Shown in pieces: positions 39,338-48,413 of a stretch of DNA of 64,000 nucleotides. A program made the translations under genes and the position numbers. Under the pieces are notes generated by a model. That model saw only the letters and a list, made by a program, of their open reading frames with translations, had not been told where the DNA came from and made no database searches. The DNA lies in contig NZ_JBBLYU010000002.1 in NCBI RefSeq assembly GCF_037911135.1, positions 62,001-126,000 on the forward strand, given 5' to 3'. Positions within the stretch are counted from its first letter, which is position 1. The number at the start of each line of letters is the position of its first letter. Source of the stretch: Phaeobacter sp. A36a-5a. Its GTDB lineage: Bacteria > Pseudomonadota > Alphaproteobacteria > Rhodobacterales > Rhodobacteraceae.

Positions 39338-40258
39338 TTAGCTCCCTCCTCGCCAGCAGTCCAGAATGTGGCGGCTGGTGATCAGATCCATATGTGCGCC
39401 GCCCCCGTTTTTGAACAGGGTGATCTTGGTAGGGTCGAATTCGGGAAAGCGCTCCAGATCGTAGAAGTCCGCCAGGATTTCGTTGCGGCGGATCACGCCG
39501 TCGGCCAGCGGAATCTTGAACTCCCCAATGTGATCGATGGTGGTGTCAAAGCTGTCACAATAGATCTCGGCGCGTTGCAGAGCGGTATCGTCCGCCTCGC
39601 GCATATCTGGGCGGTAGGCGCCGATCAGATTGAGATGCTGGCCGGGGTGCAACCAGTCCCCATGGATGATAGGCGTCGACGACATGGTGCAGGTCACGAT
39701 GATATCCGCCGCCCGCACAGCAGTTTCCAGATCGGGTGCTGTTTTCGTATGGGGGTAGCGGTGTGCCAGCGCCTCTGCCTTTGCCAACGTACGATTCCAG
39801 ATGCGGATCTGAGCTTTGGGATAGGCGGTGCCAAAGGCCTCTATCAGCGAGGCCCCGACTGTACCGGCCCCAACAATCAGGATCTCCCGGCTGTCTGGAT
39901 TGGCCAAGCGGAGCGCCCCCAGCAGGCTGTCACCAGCCGTTTTCCATTTGGTCACCAGATGGAAGTCGATCAGCGCCTCCAGCATCCCGTGTTGATCGTC
40001 GTAGAGGCACACCGCACCATTGACCATCGGCTGGCCGCGATCCGGGTTGCCGGGAAAGATCGTCGCGCTTTTCACCGCAAGACCAAGCCCATCAATCCAC
40101 GCAGCGCGGTTCAGCAGCGTGTCCTTGCCCCGGTAGAGGAAACTATCGGTGACCTCAGCCTTTGGCAGCCGGTGTCCTGCGGCGAGGGCATCACAGAACG
40201 ATCGCCAGTCCAGATTGGCTTCGCCCTGGTCGAATGGGATTTGCAGGATCGCGCTCAT
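39338..40258 (-). CDS. Ornithine cyclodeaminase / mu-crystallin family protein
   Basis: 306-residue NAD(P)-dependent protein of the ornithine cyclodeaminase / mu-crystallin family. A Rossmann motif IVGAGTVGASL lies mid-protein, preceded by GLAVKSATIFPGN, where the family's substrate lysine sits, and followed by CTMSSTPIIHG and the GAYRPDMRE block. Family members act as ornithine cyclodeaminases, ketimine reductases or alanine dehydrogenases, so the exact substrate is not predictable. It is the last gene of a DMT exporter / HAD phosphatase / OCD operon and overlaps the HAD stop by four bases (ATGA). Confidence 0.88.
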   Translation of the reverse strand: MSAILQIPFDQGEANLDWRSFCDALAAGHRLPKAEVTDSFLYRGKDTLLNRAAWIDGLGLAVKSATIFPGNPDRGQPMVNGAVCLYDDQHGMLEALIDFHLVTKWKTAGDSLLGALRLANPDSREILIVGAGTVGASLIEAFGTAYPKAQIRIWNRTLAKAEALAHRYPHTKTAPDLETAVRAADIIVTCTMSSTPIIHGDWLHPGQHLNLIGAYRPDMREADDTALQRAEIYCDSFDTTIDHIGEFKIPLADGVIRRNEILADFYDLERFPEFDPTKITLFKNGGGAHMDLITSRHILDCWRGGS

Positions 40259-40875
40259 TGGGCCTCCTCCGGCGACAGCAGTCCCTCTGTTACCAGGCGA
40301 TCAGCCCAGGTCTGGGGATGGGTAAAGAGATGCGTCTGCCAGCCGCGTTCGGCGGCAGCCTCGATGTTTTCGGGGCGGTCGTCGGTGAACAGGAGACGCT
40401 CAGACGGTACGCCGGTATCCTGTTCAAGCTGGGCGTAGATCTCTGCCTCAGGTTTGATCGTGCGTAGATGGCCGGAGACAAATGCTTTGTCGAACTCGTC
40501 GAAGAACGGGTAGGTGGTTCTGGCCAGTTCAAAGGTGCCAATCCCAAAATTCGTGAGCGCAAAGACCGGCACAGCGCGTCGGCGCAGAGCGCGCATCAGG
40601 CGAACGGAGTGAGGAATCGCAGGGCTGGCCATCTGGAGCCAGCTGTCGTGCCAATGGCGAATCTCGTCGGCCCATTCGGGATGCTGATCGGCCAGCGCAT
40701 AGACGGCGCCCTTGAAATCGTCGCCCCGGTCTATGCCCAGGTTCATTTCATGCAGGTCGACCTCGCGAAACAGCGCTTCGCGTCGCTCCTTGCCGATCTT
40801 GGCATCGTAGAAGCGTTCAGGCTCCCATTCGATCAGCACGCGGCCGATGTCAAAAACGACGGCTTGGATGGTCAT
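40255..40875 (-). CDS. HAD family hydrolase (YihX-like)
   Basis: 206-residue haloacid dehalogenase-superfamily phosphatase. Motif I is VVFDIGRVLIEW, with Gly at the second aspartate position as in the YihX/epoxide-hydrolase N-domain subgroup. Motif II is ALTNFG, motif III the lysine in TIKPEAEIY, and motif IV FTDDRPEN. The cap is the small helical type. It sits between the DMT exporter (12-base gap; its AGGAG overlaps the exporter stop) and the OCD gene (4-base overlap). Likely a small sugar- or nucleotide-phosphate phosphatase; the substrate is unknown. Confidence 0.88.
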   Translation of the reverse strand: MTIQAVVFDIGRVLIEWEPERFYDAKIGKERREALFREVDLHEMNLGIDRGDDFKGAVYALADQHPEWADEIRHWHDSWLQMASPAIPHSVRLMRALRRRAVPVFALTNFGIGTFELARTTYPFFDEFDKAFVSGHLRTIKPEAEIYAQLEQDTGVPSERLLFTDDRPENIEAAAERGWQTHLFTHPQTWADRLVTEGLLSPEEAQ

Positions 40876-40887
40876 CTTCAGGCTCTC

Positions 40888-41853
40888 CTATCCGGTCGAA
40901 CGCGGTCGTGGGCGAGGGGCAGGGCGACTGCGGCGGGTTTCGCGCCAGACTGAAACAAGACCGGCGCCAATGATCAAGGTCGATCCGATCCAGACCGGGC
41001 CGTCTGGCCATTCGTCAAAGACCAATACGCCCCAAACCACGGCCATCGGCATGGCGATATATTCAAACGGAGCAACCAGACCAGCCTCGCACTGGCGATA
41101 GGCCTGGCTGACCAGATAACCGCCGACGGAGCCGGCTAGCCCCACGGTCAGAAACAGGAGCCAATCCTGAGAGGCAGGCCAGATCCAGGCGCGCAGGATG
41201 AACTGCAGACCAGCGCTGTCGGAGGTGGCGAAGCGCCCGTCACCGGCTAGCAGCCCGACAAGGGAGCTGACCAGCAGAAACCCAAGCGTCGGGTAGAAGG
41301 ACAGTGTCGCCGCCTTGTCCGAACCGCCAGCCCGGCGGGTCAGGACATGCAGCGTGGCATAGCCGCAGGCACCGAGAAACGGCAGGATTGCAGCAGGCTG
41401 AAAGGTGCCGGGACCCGGGCGCATGATCATCAGAATACCGACAAAACCGATGGCAACCGCCATCCAGCGCCAAGGGCCAACCCGCTCTTTCAGAAACAGG
41501 ACTGACAGGCTGGTGACAACCAGCGGCGTGGCAAAGGCAATCGCCACCGCTTCGGCGATGGGCATGATCGCGAGACCGGTAAAGAAACAGAGATTGGCAA
41601 ATAGCACCGCGAGGCTGCGCAGCAGATGCAGACGGGGTTGCCGCGTGCGCAGAATGCCATAGCCGCCTTCCAGAGGGATGATCAGCGCCAGCAAGACGAA
41701 CATGGCCACGACGGAGCGGAACATCACCACCTGATATAGCGGGTAATCGCCGGACAGGAATTTGAAGATGACGTCGATGATGGAGAAACAGATCGCGGCC
41801 CCGACTGCCGCAAGGACGCCAAGAATGGGGAGGCCTGCCTGTTGCTGCGTCAC
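40888..41853 (-). CDS. DMT superfamily (EamA) transporter
   Basis: 321-residue membrane protein with ten predicted helices in two EamA repeats, the drug/metabolite transporter pattern (FRSVVAMFVLLAL, LFLKERVGPWRW at the end of repeat 1, and a matching FEYIAMPMAVVWG-FDEWPD in repeat 2). Such proteins usually export amino acids or metabolites. The start GTG 41853 has GGAG seven bases upstream; an in-frame upstream codon has no support. It is the first gene of a three-gene operon with a HAD phosphatase and an OCD-family enzyme, which hints at amino-acid-related export. Confidence 0.87.
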   Translation of the reverse strand: MTQQQAGLPILGVLAAVGAAICFSIIDVIFKFLSGDYPLYQVVMFRSVVAMFVLLALIIPLEGGYGILRTRQPRLHLLRSLAVLFANLCFFTGLAIMPIAEAVAIAFATPLVVTSLSVLFLKERVGPWRWMAVAIGFVGILMIMRPGPGTFQPAAILPFLGACGYATLHVLTRRAGGSDKAATLSFYPTLGFLLVSSLVGLLAGDGRFATSDSAGLQFILRAWIWPASQDWLLFLTVGLAGSVGGYLVSQAYRQCEAGLVAPFEYIAMPMAVVWGVLVFDEWPDGPVWIGSTLIIGAGLVSVWRETRRSRPAPRPRPRSTG

Positions 41854-41935
41854 ATCTGCTCTCCGCCTCGGTGATTGGTGCAATCAGTGACGCAACGATG
41901 TGCAAAGGGCAAGAGCAGGGGGCGACCGGACCGGT

Positions 41936-42388
41936 TCAGGTGGCGCTTGCGGCGCGGATCTCACGCTCGAGCGCGTCGAGAAAGCGGGATCGGTCGGCTT
42001 TGGTAAAGCCTTTGCCGCTGCCCCCGGCACCAAGCGGATTGGCGGCGCGCAGATCTGCCATCAGATCGCGCATCGCCAGTTGCTGGCCGATATTGGCCTC
42101 TGTGAAGCGTTCCCCATTGTGCCGCAACACCCGGGCGCCGGCCTCGATACATTTTGCGGCCAGCGGAATATCTCCGGTGACCACGACATCGCCGTTTCCG
42201 CAACGCTCGGCGATCCACATGTCGGCTACATCGGCGCCTTCAGATACGATCACGGTCTCTACCAGCGGGTTCTGCGAGGGGCGCAGCCCACCGTTTGAGA
42301 CAACATACATCGTGACCTTGTGGCGGGTTGCCACGCGCTCTGCCTCGGCTTTGACGGGGCAGGCATCGGCGTCGATATAGAGCGCCAT
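41936..42388 (-). CDS. YaiI/YqxD family protein (DUF188, PIN-like)
   Basis: 150-residue DUF188 protein, a PIN-like putative nuclease fold. The family opening [10 protein letters not shown] is at the N-terminus, followed by [13 protein letters not shown] and a C-terminal block rich in charged residues ([15 protein letters not shown]). I start it at ATG 42388, overlapping the sthA stop; a GTG at 42391 gives one more residue. It is the last gene of the fghA-sthA-yaiI run. Family function is not established. Confidence 0.9.
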   Translation of the reverse strand: MALYIDADACPVKAEAERVATRHKVTMYVVSNGGLRPSQNPLVETVIVSEGADVADMWIAERCGNGDVVVTGDIPLAAKCIEAGARVLRHNGERFTEANIGQQLAMRDLMADLRAANPLGAGGSGKGFTKADRSRFLDALEREIRAASAT

Positions 42389-43881
42389 CACTCAGCGGCC
42401 TTGGTGGGTTTTACCTTGGCGGCCGGTTTCGCCTTGGCGGCGGTCTTGGAGGTCTCGGGGCCGGTCTTCTTCACCTTGAACTCCTCCGGGATCGGCATTC
42501 GGTTGAACGCGTCAAGGCCCGCAATCTTATAGGCCTCGGCCAGGGTCGGATAGTTGAAGGTGTTCTGGACGAAGTAATCCACCGTGCCTTTGAGGTTGAG
42601 CACCGCCTGGGCGATATGGATCAGTTCGGTTGCGCCTTCGCCGACAATCTGAACACCGAGCACTCGGCGCGTCTTGAGAGAGAACAGCATCTTCAGCATG
42701 CCGTGTTCCAGCCCCATGATATGACCGCGAGAGGTTTCGCGGAAGCGCGCGATGCCGATTTCGTAGTGGATGCCACGTTCCTGGAGTTCTTCCTCCGACA
42801 TGCCGCAGGTTGACATCTCAGGCACCGAATAGATGCCATAGGGGAACCATGGGCTTTCGGGCAGGGTCGGTGTTTCCAGCGCGTGACAGGCTGCAACCCG
42901 CCCCTGCTGCAATGAGGTCGACGCCAGGGAGGGGTGGCCGATCACATCGCCGGTGGCATAGATATGCGGCACAGCGGTCTGATAGGATTTGCGATCAACA
43001 CTGAGACGGCCGCGGTGATCCGTTTCCAGACCAACAGCCTCAAGGTTCAGCGCCTCGGTATTGCCCATGCGACCAGCGGCGAACAGCAGCATGTCGCCGC
43101 GTACATGACGTCCGTTCTCCAGGCTCACCTCGATATGGCTGCCTTCGTCCTCGATCTTGGTGATGGCAGAGCCGAGACGCAAATCGACGCCGTTCTCGCG
43201 GATCTGGTGAGTGAAATCCTGAATCAATGTGCTGTCGATGAAGTCGAGGAAGGTGTCGCGCGGCTCGATCAGGGTCACACGGACATCAAGGGCAGAGAAC
43301 ATGGTGGCATATTCGACGCCGATCACCCCGGCTCCGACCACGACCAGCGAACGCGGGATTTCCTCCATTTCGAGGAACTCATCGCCGTCGACGACGGTTT
43401 TGCCGTTGAATGGTACATACTCCGGGCGATAGGTGCGCGTGCCGGTGGCAATCAGGAATTTCTCGCCGGTGACACGGGTGGTATCGCCTGCCTCGGTAGC
43501 GACTTCGACCTCGTTCGGGCCGACAAAACGCGCAAAGCCGGCCAGGACCTCGACGTGGTTTCGGTTGAACTGATGTTCCAGCACGTCGACCTCATGGTCG
43601 AGGGTCATGTGCAGGCGGGCCTTGAGATCCTCGGCCTGGATCTGATCCTTCACCCGATAGGCGCGGCCATAGAAACTGCGCTCGCGCCAGCCAGAGAGGT
43701 TCAGCACGGTCTCTCGCAGGGTTTTGGACGGGACAGTGCCGGTATGCACCGAGACACCGCCCAGACGATCCTTGCGGTCGATGACCAATACGCGGCGGTG
43801 CAGTTTGCCTGCCTGAATCGCTGCGGTGCGCCCGGAGGGGCCGGATCCGATAATGATGAGGTCGTAGTTGAAATCTGCCAT
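42388..43881 (-). CDS. sthA: Soluble pyridine nucleotide transhydrogenase (Si-specific)
   Basis: 497-residue FAD flavoprotein that exchanges reducing equivalents between NADPH and NAD in the cytosol. It has [12 protein letters not shown] for [15 protein letters not shown] for NAD(P), and [15 protein letters not shown] at the place where related dehydrogenases carry the redox disulfide; the cysteines are missing, as expected for Sth[11 protein letters not shown] and the dimerisation domain follow. About 25 residues longer than E. coli SthA: the C-terminal tail after EEFKVKK is rich in Lys, Ala, Pro and Thr. It lies 3 bases after fghA and overlaps yaiI. Confidence 0.95.
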   Translation of the reverse strand: MADFNYDLIIIGSGPSGRTAAIQAGKLHRRVLVIDRKDRLGGVSVHTGTVPSKTLRETVLNLSGWRERSFYGRAYRVKDQIQAEDLKARLHMTLDHEVDVLEHQFNRNHVEVLAGFARFVGPNEVEVATEAGDTTRVTGEKFLIATGTRTYRPEYVPFNGKTVVDGDEFLEMEEIPRSLVVVGAGVIGVEYATMFSALDVRVTLIEPRDTFLDFIDSTLIQDFTHQIRENGVDLRLGSAITKIEDEGSHIEVSLENGRHVRGDMLLFAAGRMGNTEALNLEAVGLETDHRGRLSVDRKSYQTAVPHIYATGDVIGHPSLASTSLQQGRVAACHALETPTLPESPWFPYGIYSVPEMSTCGMSEEELQERGIHYEIGIARFRETSRGHIMGLEHGMLKMLFSLKTRRVLGVQIVGEGATELIHIAQAVLNLKGTVDYFVQNTFNYPTLAEAYKIAGLDAFNRMPIPEEFKVKKTGPETSKTAAKAKPAAKVKPTKAAE

Positions 43882-43884
43882 GTA

Positions 43885-44718
43885 TCAGCCCCGGTAGAGC
43901 GCTTCGGCATGGAAGGACACATGGTCCTCCATGAAGGTAGAGACAAAGAAATAGCTGTGGTCATATCCCGGCTGCATCCGCAGGACGGCCTGCTGGCGGC
44001 GGGCCGCCGCAGCCTCGGCCAGAGCCTCCGGTTTCAACAGGTCGAGGAATTGATCGGATGTGCCGGTGTCGATCAGGATTGGCCCGTCAAAGCCGCTCTC
44101 CTGCATCATCAGGGTGGCGTCGTGGCGCGCCCATGCGGCTTCGTCAGTGCCCAGATAGGCCGTCAGCTGCTTGCGGCCCCAGTCACTGGCCGAGGGGTTG
44201 CAGATCGGCGCGAAGGCCGACACCGACCGGAACCGGCCCGGCAGGTTCATCGCCATCGTCAGCGCGCCATGTCCGCCCATGGAATGGCCGGTGATCGACT
44301 GGCGATCCATATCCAGTGCAAACTGCTCGGCCAGCAGGGCAGGCAGCTCCTCGGTGACGTAATCCCACATCCGGAAATGCGGCGCCCAGGGATCCTGGGT
44401 GGCGTTCACGTAGAAACCAGCCCCCTGTCCCAGATCATAGGCCTCGTCATCCGCAACCCCGTCGCCGCGCGGGGAAGTGTCCGGAAACACGATGGCGATC
44501 CCCTGTTCCGCGCACCAGGCCTGCGCGCCTGCCTTGGTCATGGCGTTTTCGTGGGTGCAGGTCAGCCCGGACAGATACCACAGCAGCGGAACCGGCCCAT
44601 CGGCGACTTCCTCCGGCAGGAACAGCCCAAAGGTCATGTCGCAATTGGTGCTGCTGCTGGCATGGCGATAGACGCCTTGCACGCCTCCGAAGGCGGCATT
44701 TTCCGAGACGGTTTCCAT
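43885..44718 (-). CDS. fghA: S-formylglutathione hydrolase
   Basis: 277-residue esterase-D-type alpha/beta hydrolase that splits S-formylglutathione to formate and glutathione in formaldehyde detoxification. The nucleophile is Ser146 in GHSMGGHGAL; the acid Asp lies in DTGTSDQFL and the base His in GYDHSYFF. Conserved LSGLTCTHEN and DTSPRGDG blocks are present. AAAGGAG lies seven bases before ATG 44718. It is first in an operon with sthA and yaiI. No glutathione-dependent formaldehyde dehydrogenase is seen in the window. Confidence 0.95.
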   Translation of the reverse strand: METVSENAAFGGVQGVYRHASSSTNCDMTFGLFLPEEVADGPVPLLWYLSGLTCTHENAMTKAGAQAWCAEQGIAIVFPDTSPRGDGVADDEAYDLGQGAGFYVNATQDPWAPHFRMWDYVTEELPALLAEQFALDMDRQSITGHSMGGHGALTMAMNLPGRFRSVSAFAPICNPSASDWGRKQLTAYLGTDEAAWARHDATLMMQESGFDGPILIDTGTSDQFLDLLKPEALAEAAAARRQQAVLRMQPGYDHSYFFVSTFMEDHVSFHAEALYRG

Positions 44719-44893
44719 GGGGCGACTCCTTTGTTCTATGTTGCTCTATCGCTACCTGTGGTCAGCCATAGGGTCCAGTGACTGCGCGTCTGTGGTCCCT
44801 GTTTTTGCGACATATCATTGCAAAAACCTGAAGACTGCGGACGCCAATGGCCGCGATTGATGCCAATATCGCCCGGTCAGTGGCCGGATCGGC

Positions 44894-45832
44894 TCAGGGC
44901 TGCGTCAATACCGAGACCCCGGCGATCACCAAGGGCAGTGTCAGGATCGAGAGTGTCGTCGACAGCAGGATGGCGGCTGAGGCCCGGTGTGGGGCGATCC
45001 CATAGTGTTGCGCCAGCATGTAGACGTTTCCGGCCACCGGCAGCGCTGCGGCGGCGATGGCGACACCGGCGGCATAGGGATCCACAGGCACCAGCACCAG
45101 CACGCAGAGCGCCACTGCGGCCGGGTGCAATACCAGCTTGGCGAAGCTGAGCCAGCTGGCAATCTGCACCCGTTCGGCAGATTTCGAGGCCAGAGACGCG
45201 CCGATCGCAAAGAGCGCGCCGGGCGTTGCGGCATCGCCCAGCAAGGCAAGAAACGCATTCGCAGGGGTCGGTATCGGCAGCGCGAGCGCCGACCAGATCA
45301 GACCTGCGCAGATCGACAGGATCATCGGGTTTCGCAGCAACCCACGACCAACCAGCCCCAGCGTGGCGCCGCTAAGGCCGCTGCCGCGCCCCAGGTTGAT
45401 CAGGACGACGATCAGAGAGGAAAACACCACCAGATCGACGCTGAGAACCAGCATCATCGGCCCTACCGAGGCCGGGCCGAACAAGATGATCATCATTGGC
45501 AGGCCGAGAAATCCAACGTTGCCGATGGCCGCGCATTGCGCCTCTACTGCGGCGGTTTGCATGTCGAGGCGACGCAGCGCAGCCACCAGCGTGGTGACCC
45601 CATAAACTACCGATGTGCCCAACAGATACCCGAGCACCAGCCGGGGATCGAAGATCTCCGAAAAAGACAGATTGGCGGCAAATCGGAAGATCATTGCCGA
45701 AAGTGGGAAATAGAAGACGAACTTTGTGAGGCTGGCGGTGGCCTCTTCCGAGAAAAAGCGGCTGCGACCGGCCCAATATCCAAGACCGATGATCGCAAAA
45801 AACGGGAGTGTTCTCAGAAATATGTCGAGCAT
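44894..45832 (-). CDS. AEC family transporter (auxin efflux carrier-like)
   Basis: 312-residue membrane protein with ten predicted helices in two halves, matching the AEC family (MLDIFLRTLPFFAIIGLGYW at the start; NVGFLGLPMMIILFG mid-protein; AAALPVAGNVYMLAQHYG near the end). Members export or import small organic acids such as malonate or malate. The start ATG 45832 matches the family N-terminus, although no good ribosome binding site precedes it; an in-frame extension upstream is not family-like. The substrate is unknown. Confidence 0.88.
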   Translation of the reverse strand: MLDIFLRTLPFFAIIGLGYWAGRSRFFSEEATASLTKFVFYFPLSAMIFRFAANLSFSEIFDPRLVLGYLLGTSVVYGVTTLVAALRRLDMQTAAVEAQCAAIGNVGFLGLPMMIILFGPASVGPMMLVLSVDLVVFSSLIVVLINLGRGSGLSGATLGLVGRGLLRNPMILSICAGLIWSALALPIPTPANAFLALLGDAATPGALFAIGASLASKSAERVQIASWLSFAKLVLHPAAVALCVLVLVPVDPYAAGVAIAAAALPVAGNVYMLAQHYGIAPHRASAAILLSTTLSILTLPLVIAGVSVLTQP

Positions 45833-46254
45833 CGTGGGAATTGGTAACCTAATTTGACCAACTCGGGAAGAGCGTTTCTCACCCCGCGCAGGGCTCCCGC
45901 CTGTCATCGGACCTCGGATGAGGTCCTCTTCCAGCTGGGCCGGGCAGCGCTGACGCGCTGGCACCTATCCGTTGGCCCCCATGGCGCAGCCGCAGAGCCG
46001 TCGCCATAAGCGGTTCCGGTGTGTTTCCATCCGCGCGTTTGCCTATGCCGACAAACGCGTTAAGCTGATGTCATGAGTTGGACAGATCGTCGGCGCAAGC
46101 GATTTTTTGTTCGCCGCGCAGGGCTCTGGCTCATAGACTATCACGACGCCGCAACCGTTTGTGAGGTCACGCTTGACCTTGCCGCAGAATGCCTAGATTG
46201 GGCCTGCAACCCGCGATATCCGATCACTGTATCGCCCCCTGACCGAGAGTATTG
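45833..46254. other. 422-base gene-free region with several perfect hairpins
   Basis: No convincing gene lies between the divergent AEC and TetR genes. It contains three perfect inverted repeats: GGACCTC/GAGGTCC at 45909-45926 (4-base loop), CAGCGC/GCGCTG at 45945-45960 (4-base loop) and CGCGTTTG/CAAACGCG at 46034-46059 (10-base loop). A 13-base direct repeat CCGCGCAGGGCTC occurs at 45884-45896 and 46114-46126. A possible 60-codon frame at 46073-46255 ends in TGATG overlapping the TetR start, without a clear ribosome binding site. It may hold promoters, a small RNA or a decayed element. Confidence 0.5.
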
Positions 46255-46899
46255 ATGAACCAGCCAACCGCTATTCCCCGCAAGGGTCGCAAATATGATC
46301 AGGTGCTCCTCGGTGCGCGGGATGTGTTTATGGCCCATGGGTTTGAGGGCGCCAGCGTGGATGATATTGCCCGAGAAGCCGGGGTCTCGAAGGCAACGCT
46401 CTACAGCTACTTTCCGGACAAGCGGCTGTTGTTCATGGAAGTTGCTCGGCACGGTTGCGCGCGTCAGGCTGACACAGCGGTCAGCATTGGCGCGGGTTGC
46501 TGTGACCCTGAGACCGCGCTGCGTGAGGCGGGGCACCACGTTCTGTCGGTGATCCTGTCGGAGTTTGGCGTGAAGATGTTTCGCATCTGCGTTGCCGAGG
46601 CGGACAGGTTTCCGGATCTGGGGCGCCGCTTCTACGAAAGCGGACCGGCAACCATTCGGGCGCAGCTGCGCGAGTATCTGACAGAAGCGACCGCACGGGG
46701 CGAGCTGCGGATCGAGGATCTGGATCTAGCGGCTGATCAGTTTGCGGAACTGTGTCGCGCGGATATGTTCCTTAGGCTGCTTTTCAACATCGACGCCGAT
46801 ATCGGCGATGACGAGCGTGAGCGTGTGGTTGAGGCCGCGATTAAGACGTTTCTTGCCCGCTACGGGGTCGCTGGTACGGCAGGCAACAGTGCTGGCTGA
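46255..46899 (+). CDS. TetR family transcriptional regulator
   Basis: 214-residue TetR-type repressor. The N-terminal helix-turn-helix is clear (ASVDDIAREAGVSKATLYSYFPDKRLLF, residues about 32-60 as two blocks). The C-terminal ligand domain is of the AefR-like type (FRICVAEADRFPDLGRRFYESGP). ATG 46255 has GAGAG just upstream. It is divergent from the AEC transporter gene, which is a possible target because such regulators often control the adjacent gene; this is inference. It converges on the cytochrome gene 31 bases away. Confidence 0.92.
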   Translation: MNQPTAIPRKGRKYDQVLLGARDVFMAHGFEGASVDDIAREAGVSKATLYSYFPDKRLLFMEVARHGCARQADTAVSIGAGCCDPETALREAGHHVLSVILSEFGVKMFRICVAEADRFPDLGRRFYESGPATIRAQLREYLTEATARGELRIEDLDLAADQFAELCRADMFLRLLFNIDADIGDDERERVVEAAIKTFLARYGVAGTAGNSAG

Positions 46900-46930
46900 T
46901 CGGCCATCGGGTCGAACCGGCTAGGGCAGC

Positions 46931-47479
46931 TCAGTGAGTGGTGAATTCGCGCGGTGTCTCACGGTAGATTTGGTGGCAGTTGTGACAGGCGGATAGCAGG
47001 CGCGGCAGGCTGCGTTTCAACCCGGCCGCCGAGCGGGTATTCAGTGCGCGTGCCGCGCGTTCGGCAGACTCCGCATGGCGTTTGAAATCAGCCCAGTTTG
47101 CCCAGATACCGCCGCGTGCATGGGATGACAGATCGGTGACATCCTGGCGGAATTCGCGCGGGATGCGGCGCGTCGACCGGATCAGAGCGCGTCGGGCCGC
47201 GCGCGCGGCACCGCGATCGAATGCGATGTAGTCGCGGGTCATCGCTGCAAGATCCTGAACGGCCGTTTTTTGGCCACCCATCAGAGCGATACGTTGGGCA
47301 ACGTGTTTGTTGGTCGGTTGAGGATCGGCATCGACCTTGCCGGCCAGCAGTAGAAGTGAGGCGATCAGCAACGCGCTGCCCATGAGAAGGCAGAGGCCCC
47401 CCAGACCACGCCAGTGCTCGTCGGCTCGGGTCTGAACGCGGTCAGGTCGATGGCGTCGTTGTTTGGGGTCATGCTGCAT
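46931..47479 (-). CDS. Membrane-anchored class II cytochrome c (c556-like)
   Basis: 182 residues. The first 25 residues are basic and cytosolic; a membrane anchor spans about 26-47. The periplasmic part is an alpha-helical bundle with the haem site at the far C-terminus, Cys165-His-Asn-Cys168-His169 followed by Q-I-Y-R, the class II cytochrome c arrangement. The axial Met is not certain; Met67 or Met80 is possible. It probably carries electrons or binds gas ligands near the membrane. It is divergent from the ArsR-type regulator, with 163 bases between starts, and convergent with the TetR gene. Confidence 0.83.
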   Translation of the reverse strand: MQHDPKQRRHRPDRVQTRADEHWRGLGGLCLLMGSALLIASLLLLAGKVDADPQPTNKHVAQRIALMGGQKTAVQDLAAMTRDYIAFDRGAARAARRALIRSTRRIPREFRQDVTDLSSHARGGIWANWADFKRHAESAERAARALNTRSAAGLKRSLPRLLSACHNCHQIYRETPREFTTH

Positions 47480-47642
47480 GGTCTCTTGGCTCCAGATCCT
47501 GATCAGGCGCGATGCGAAAAAACTATGCGGTTGAGGTTAGATCCCGGTTAATGATGGGACAGACGGGCTGGCTAGAACCCTTCGGCGATGGTCGAAGCGT
47601 TTGTACTAGGCGCAATCGCGGGCGGCGGGTTATCGTCTGACC

Positions 47643-48344
47643 ATGAGCACTCCTCGATTTGATATTCTGGGCCAGGCGCTTTCCGATGCCAGCCGCACCC
47701 GTATGTTATGCGAGCTGCTGGACGGTCGGTCCTACACCAATAAGGAGCTGGCGGCGGCGGCAGGTGTCACCGCGCCGACAGCAACAGCGCATCTGCAGCT
47801 GCTGCAATCCGCAGGCCTGGTCGTTGCTGAAAAGCGAGGGCGCTGCGTTTTTCACAGGTTGGCCAGCGCCGAGGTGGCACAGACCCTTGAGCAACTGGCT
47901 GCGATTGCGCCGTCGGATCATCTGCATCGTGCGCAGCAGCGAAAGGCGGGTGTCCTGGCACCATTGCGCAGTTGCTACGACCACTTTGCCGGTCCATTGG
48001 CGGTGGCGATGACCCGACGGTTTCTCGATCTTGGAATTCTGGTTGAGCGCAACGGCGGGTTCGAAGTGATTCCGGCAGCAGAATGGGACCGGCTGGGAGT
48101 GACCCTGCCGACACGGCCTTCACGGCAAGCCTTTGCGAAGCCCTGCATGGACTGGACGGAGCGGCGCCTGCATATCTCGGGCGAATTGGGGCGTCAGCTG
48201 TTGTCTCACGCGCTGACTTCGGGCTGGGTCAAGCGTCAGCCGGTCAAACGGGGGCTGCTGCTGACCGCCCCTGGGCGTGCGGCTTTTGAGCAGACCATCG
48301 GTCTGGACACACGCTCTGTTCTGCCCGAGCTTTCGCCTTCCTGA
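47643..48344 (+). CDS. ArsR-type winged-helix transcriptional regulator with extended C-terminus
   Basis: 233 residues, about twice the size of a simple ArsR protein. Residues 1-80 form a winged helix (LSDASRTRMLCELLDGR, TNKELAAAAGVTAPTATAHLQLLQSAGLV, EKRGRCVFHRL). The C-terminal part contains CYDHFAGPLAVAM and CMDWTERRLHISGELGRQLL, a second winged-helix-like region seen in a known ArsR subgroup. The two Cys residues could sense metal or redox state, but that is inference. It is divergent from the cytochrome c gene and may control it. Confidence 0.88.
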   Translation: MSTPRFDILGQALSDASRTRMLCELLDGRSYTNKELAAAAGVTAPTATAHLQLLQSAGLVVAEKRGRCVFHRLASAEVAQTLEQLAAIAPSDHLHRAQQRKAGVLAPLRSCYDHFAGPLAVAMTRRFLDLGILVERNGGFEVIPAAEWDRLGVTLPTRPSRQAFAKPCMDWTERRLHISGELGRQLLSHALTSGWVKRQPVKRGLLLTAPGRAAFEQTIGLDTRSVLPELSPS

Positions 48345-48413
48345 GGACGCCAGCTGCGCCGCAAGGTGGCAATAATGCTTGATTTGCTGTCTGTTTGGCG
48401 CAACGCTGTCATT

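Noticed and set aside
42934-44781. 615-codon open frame on the plus strand opposite sthA and fghA
   Set aside because: Antisense to two well-identified enzymes; no motif, no ribosome binding site, and it spans the junction of two real genes.
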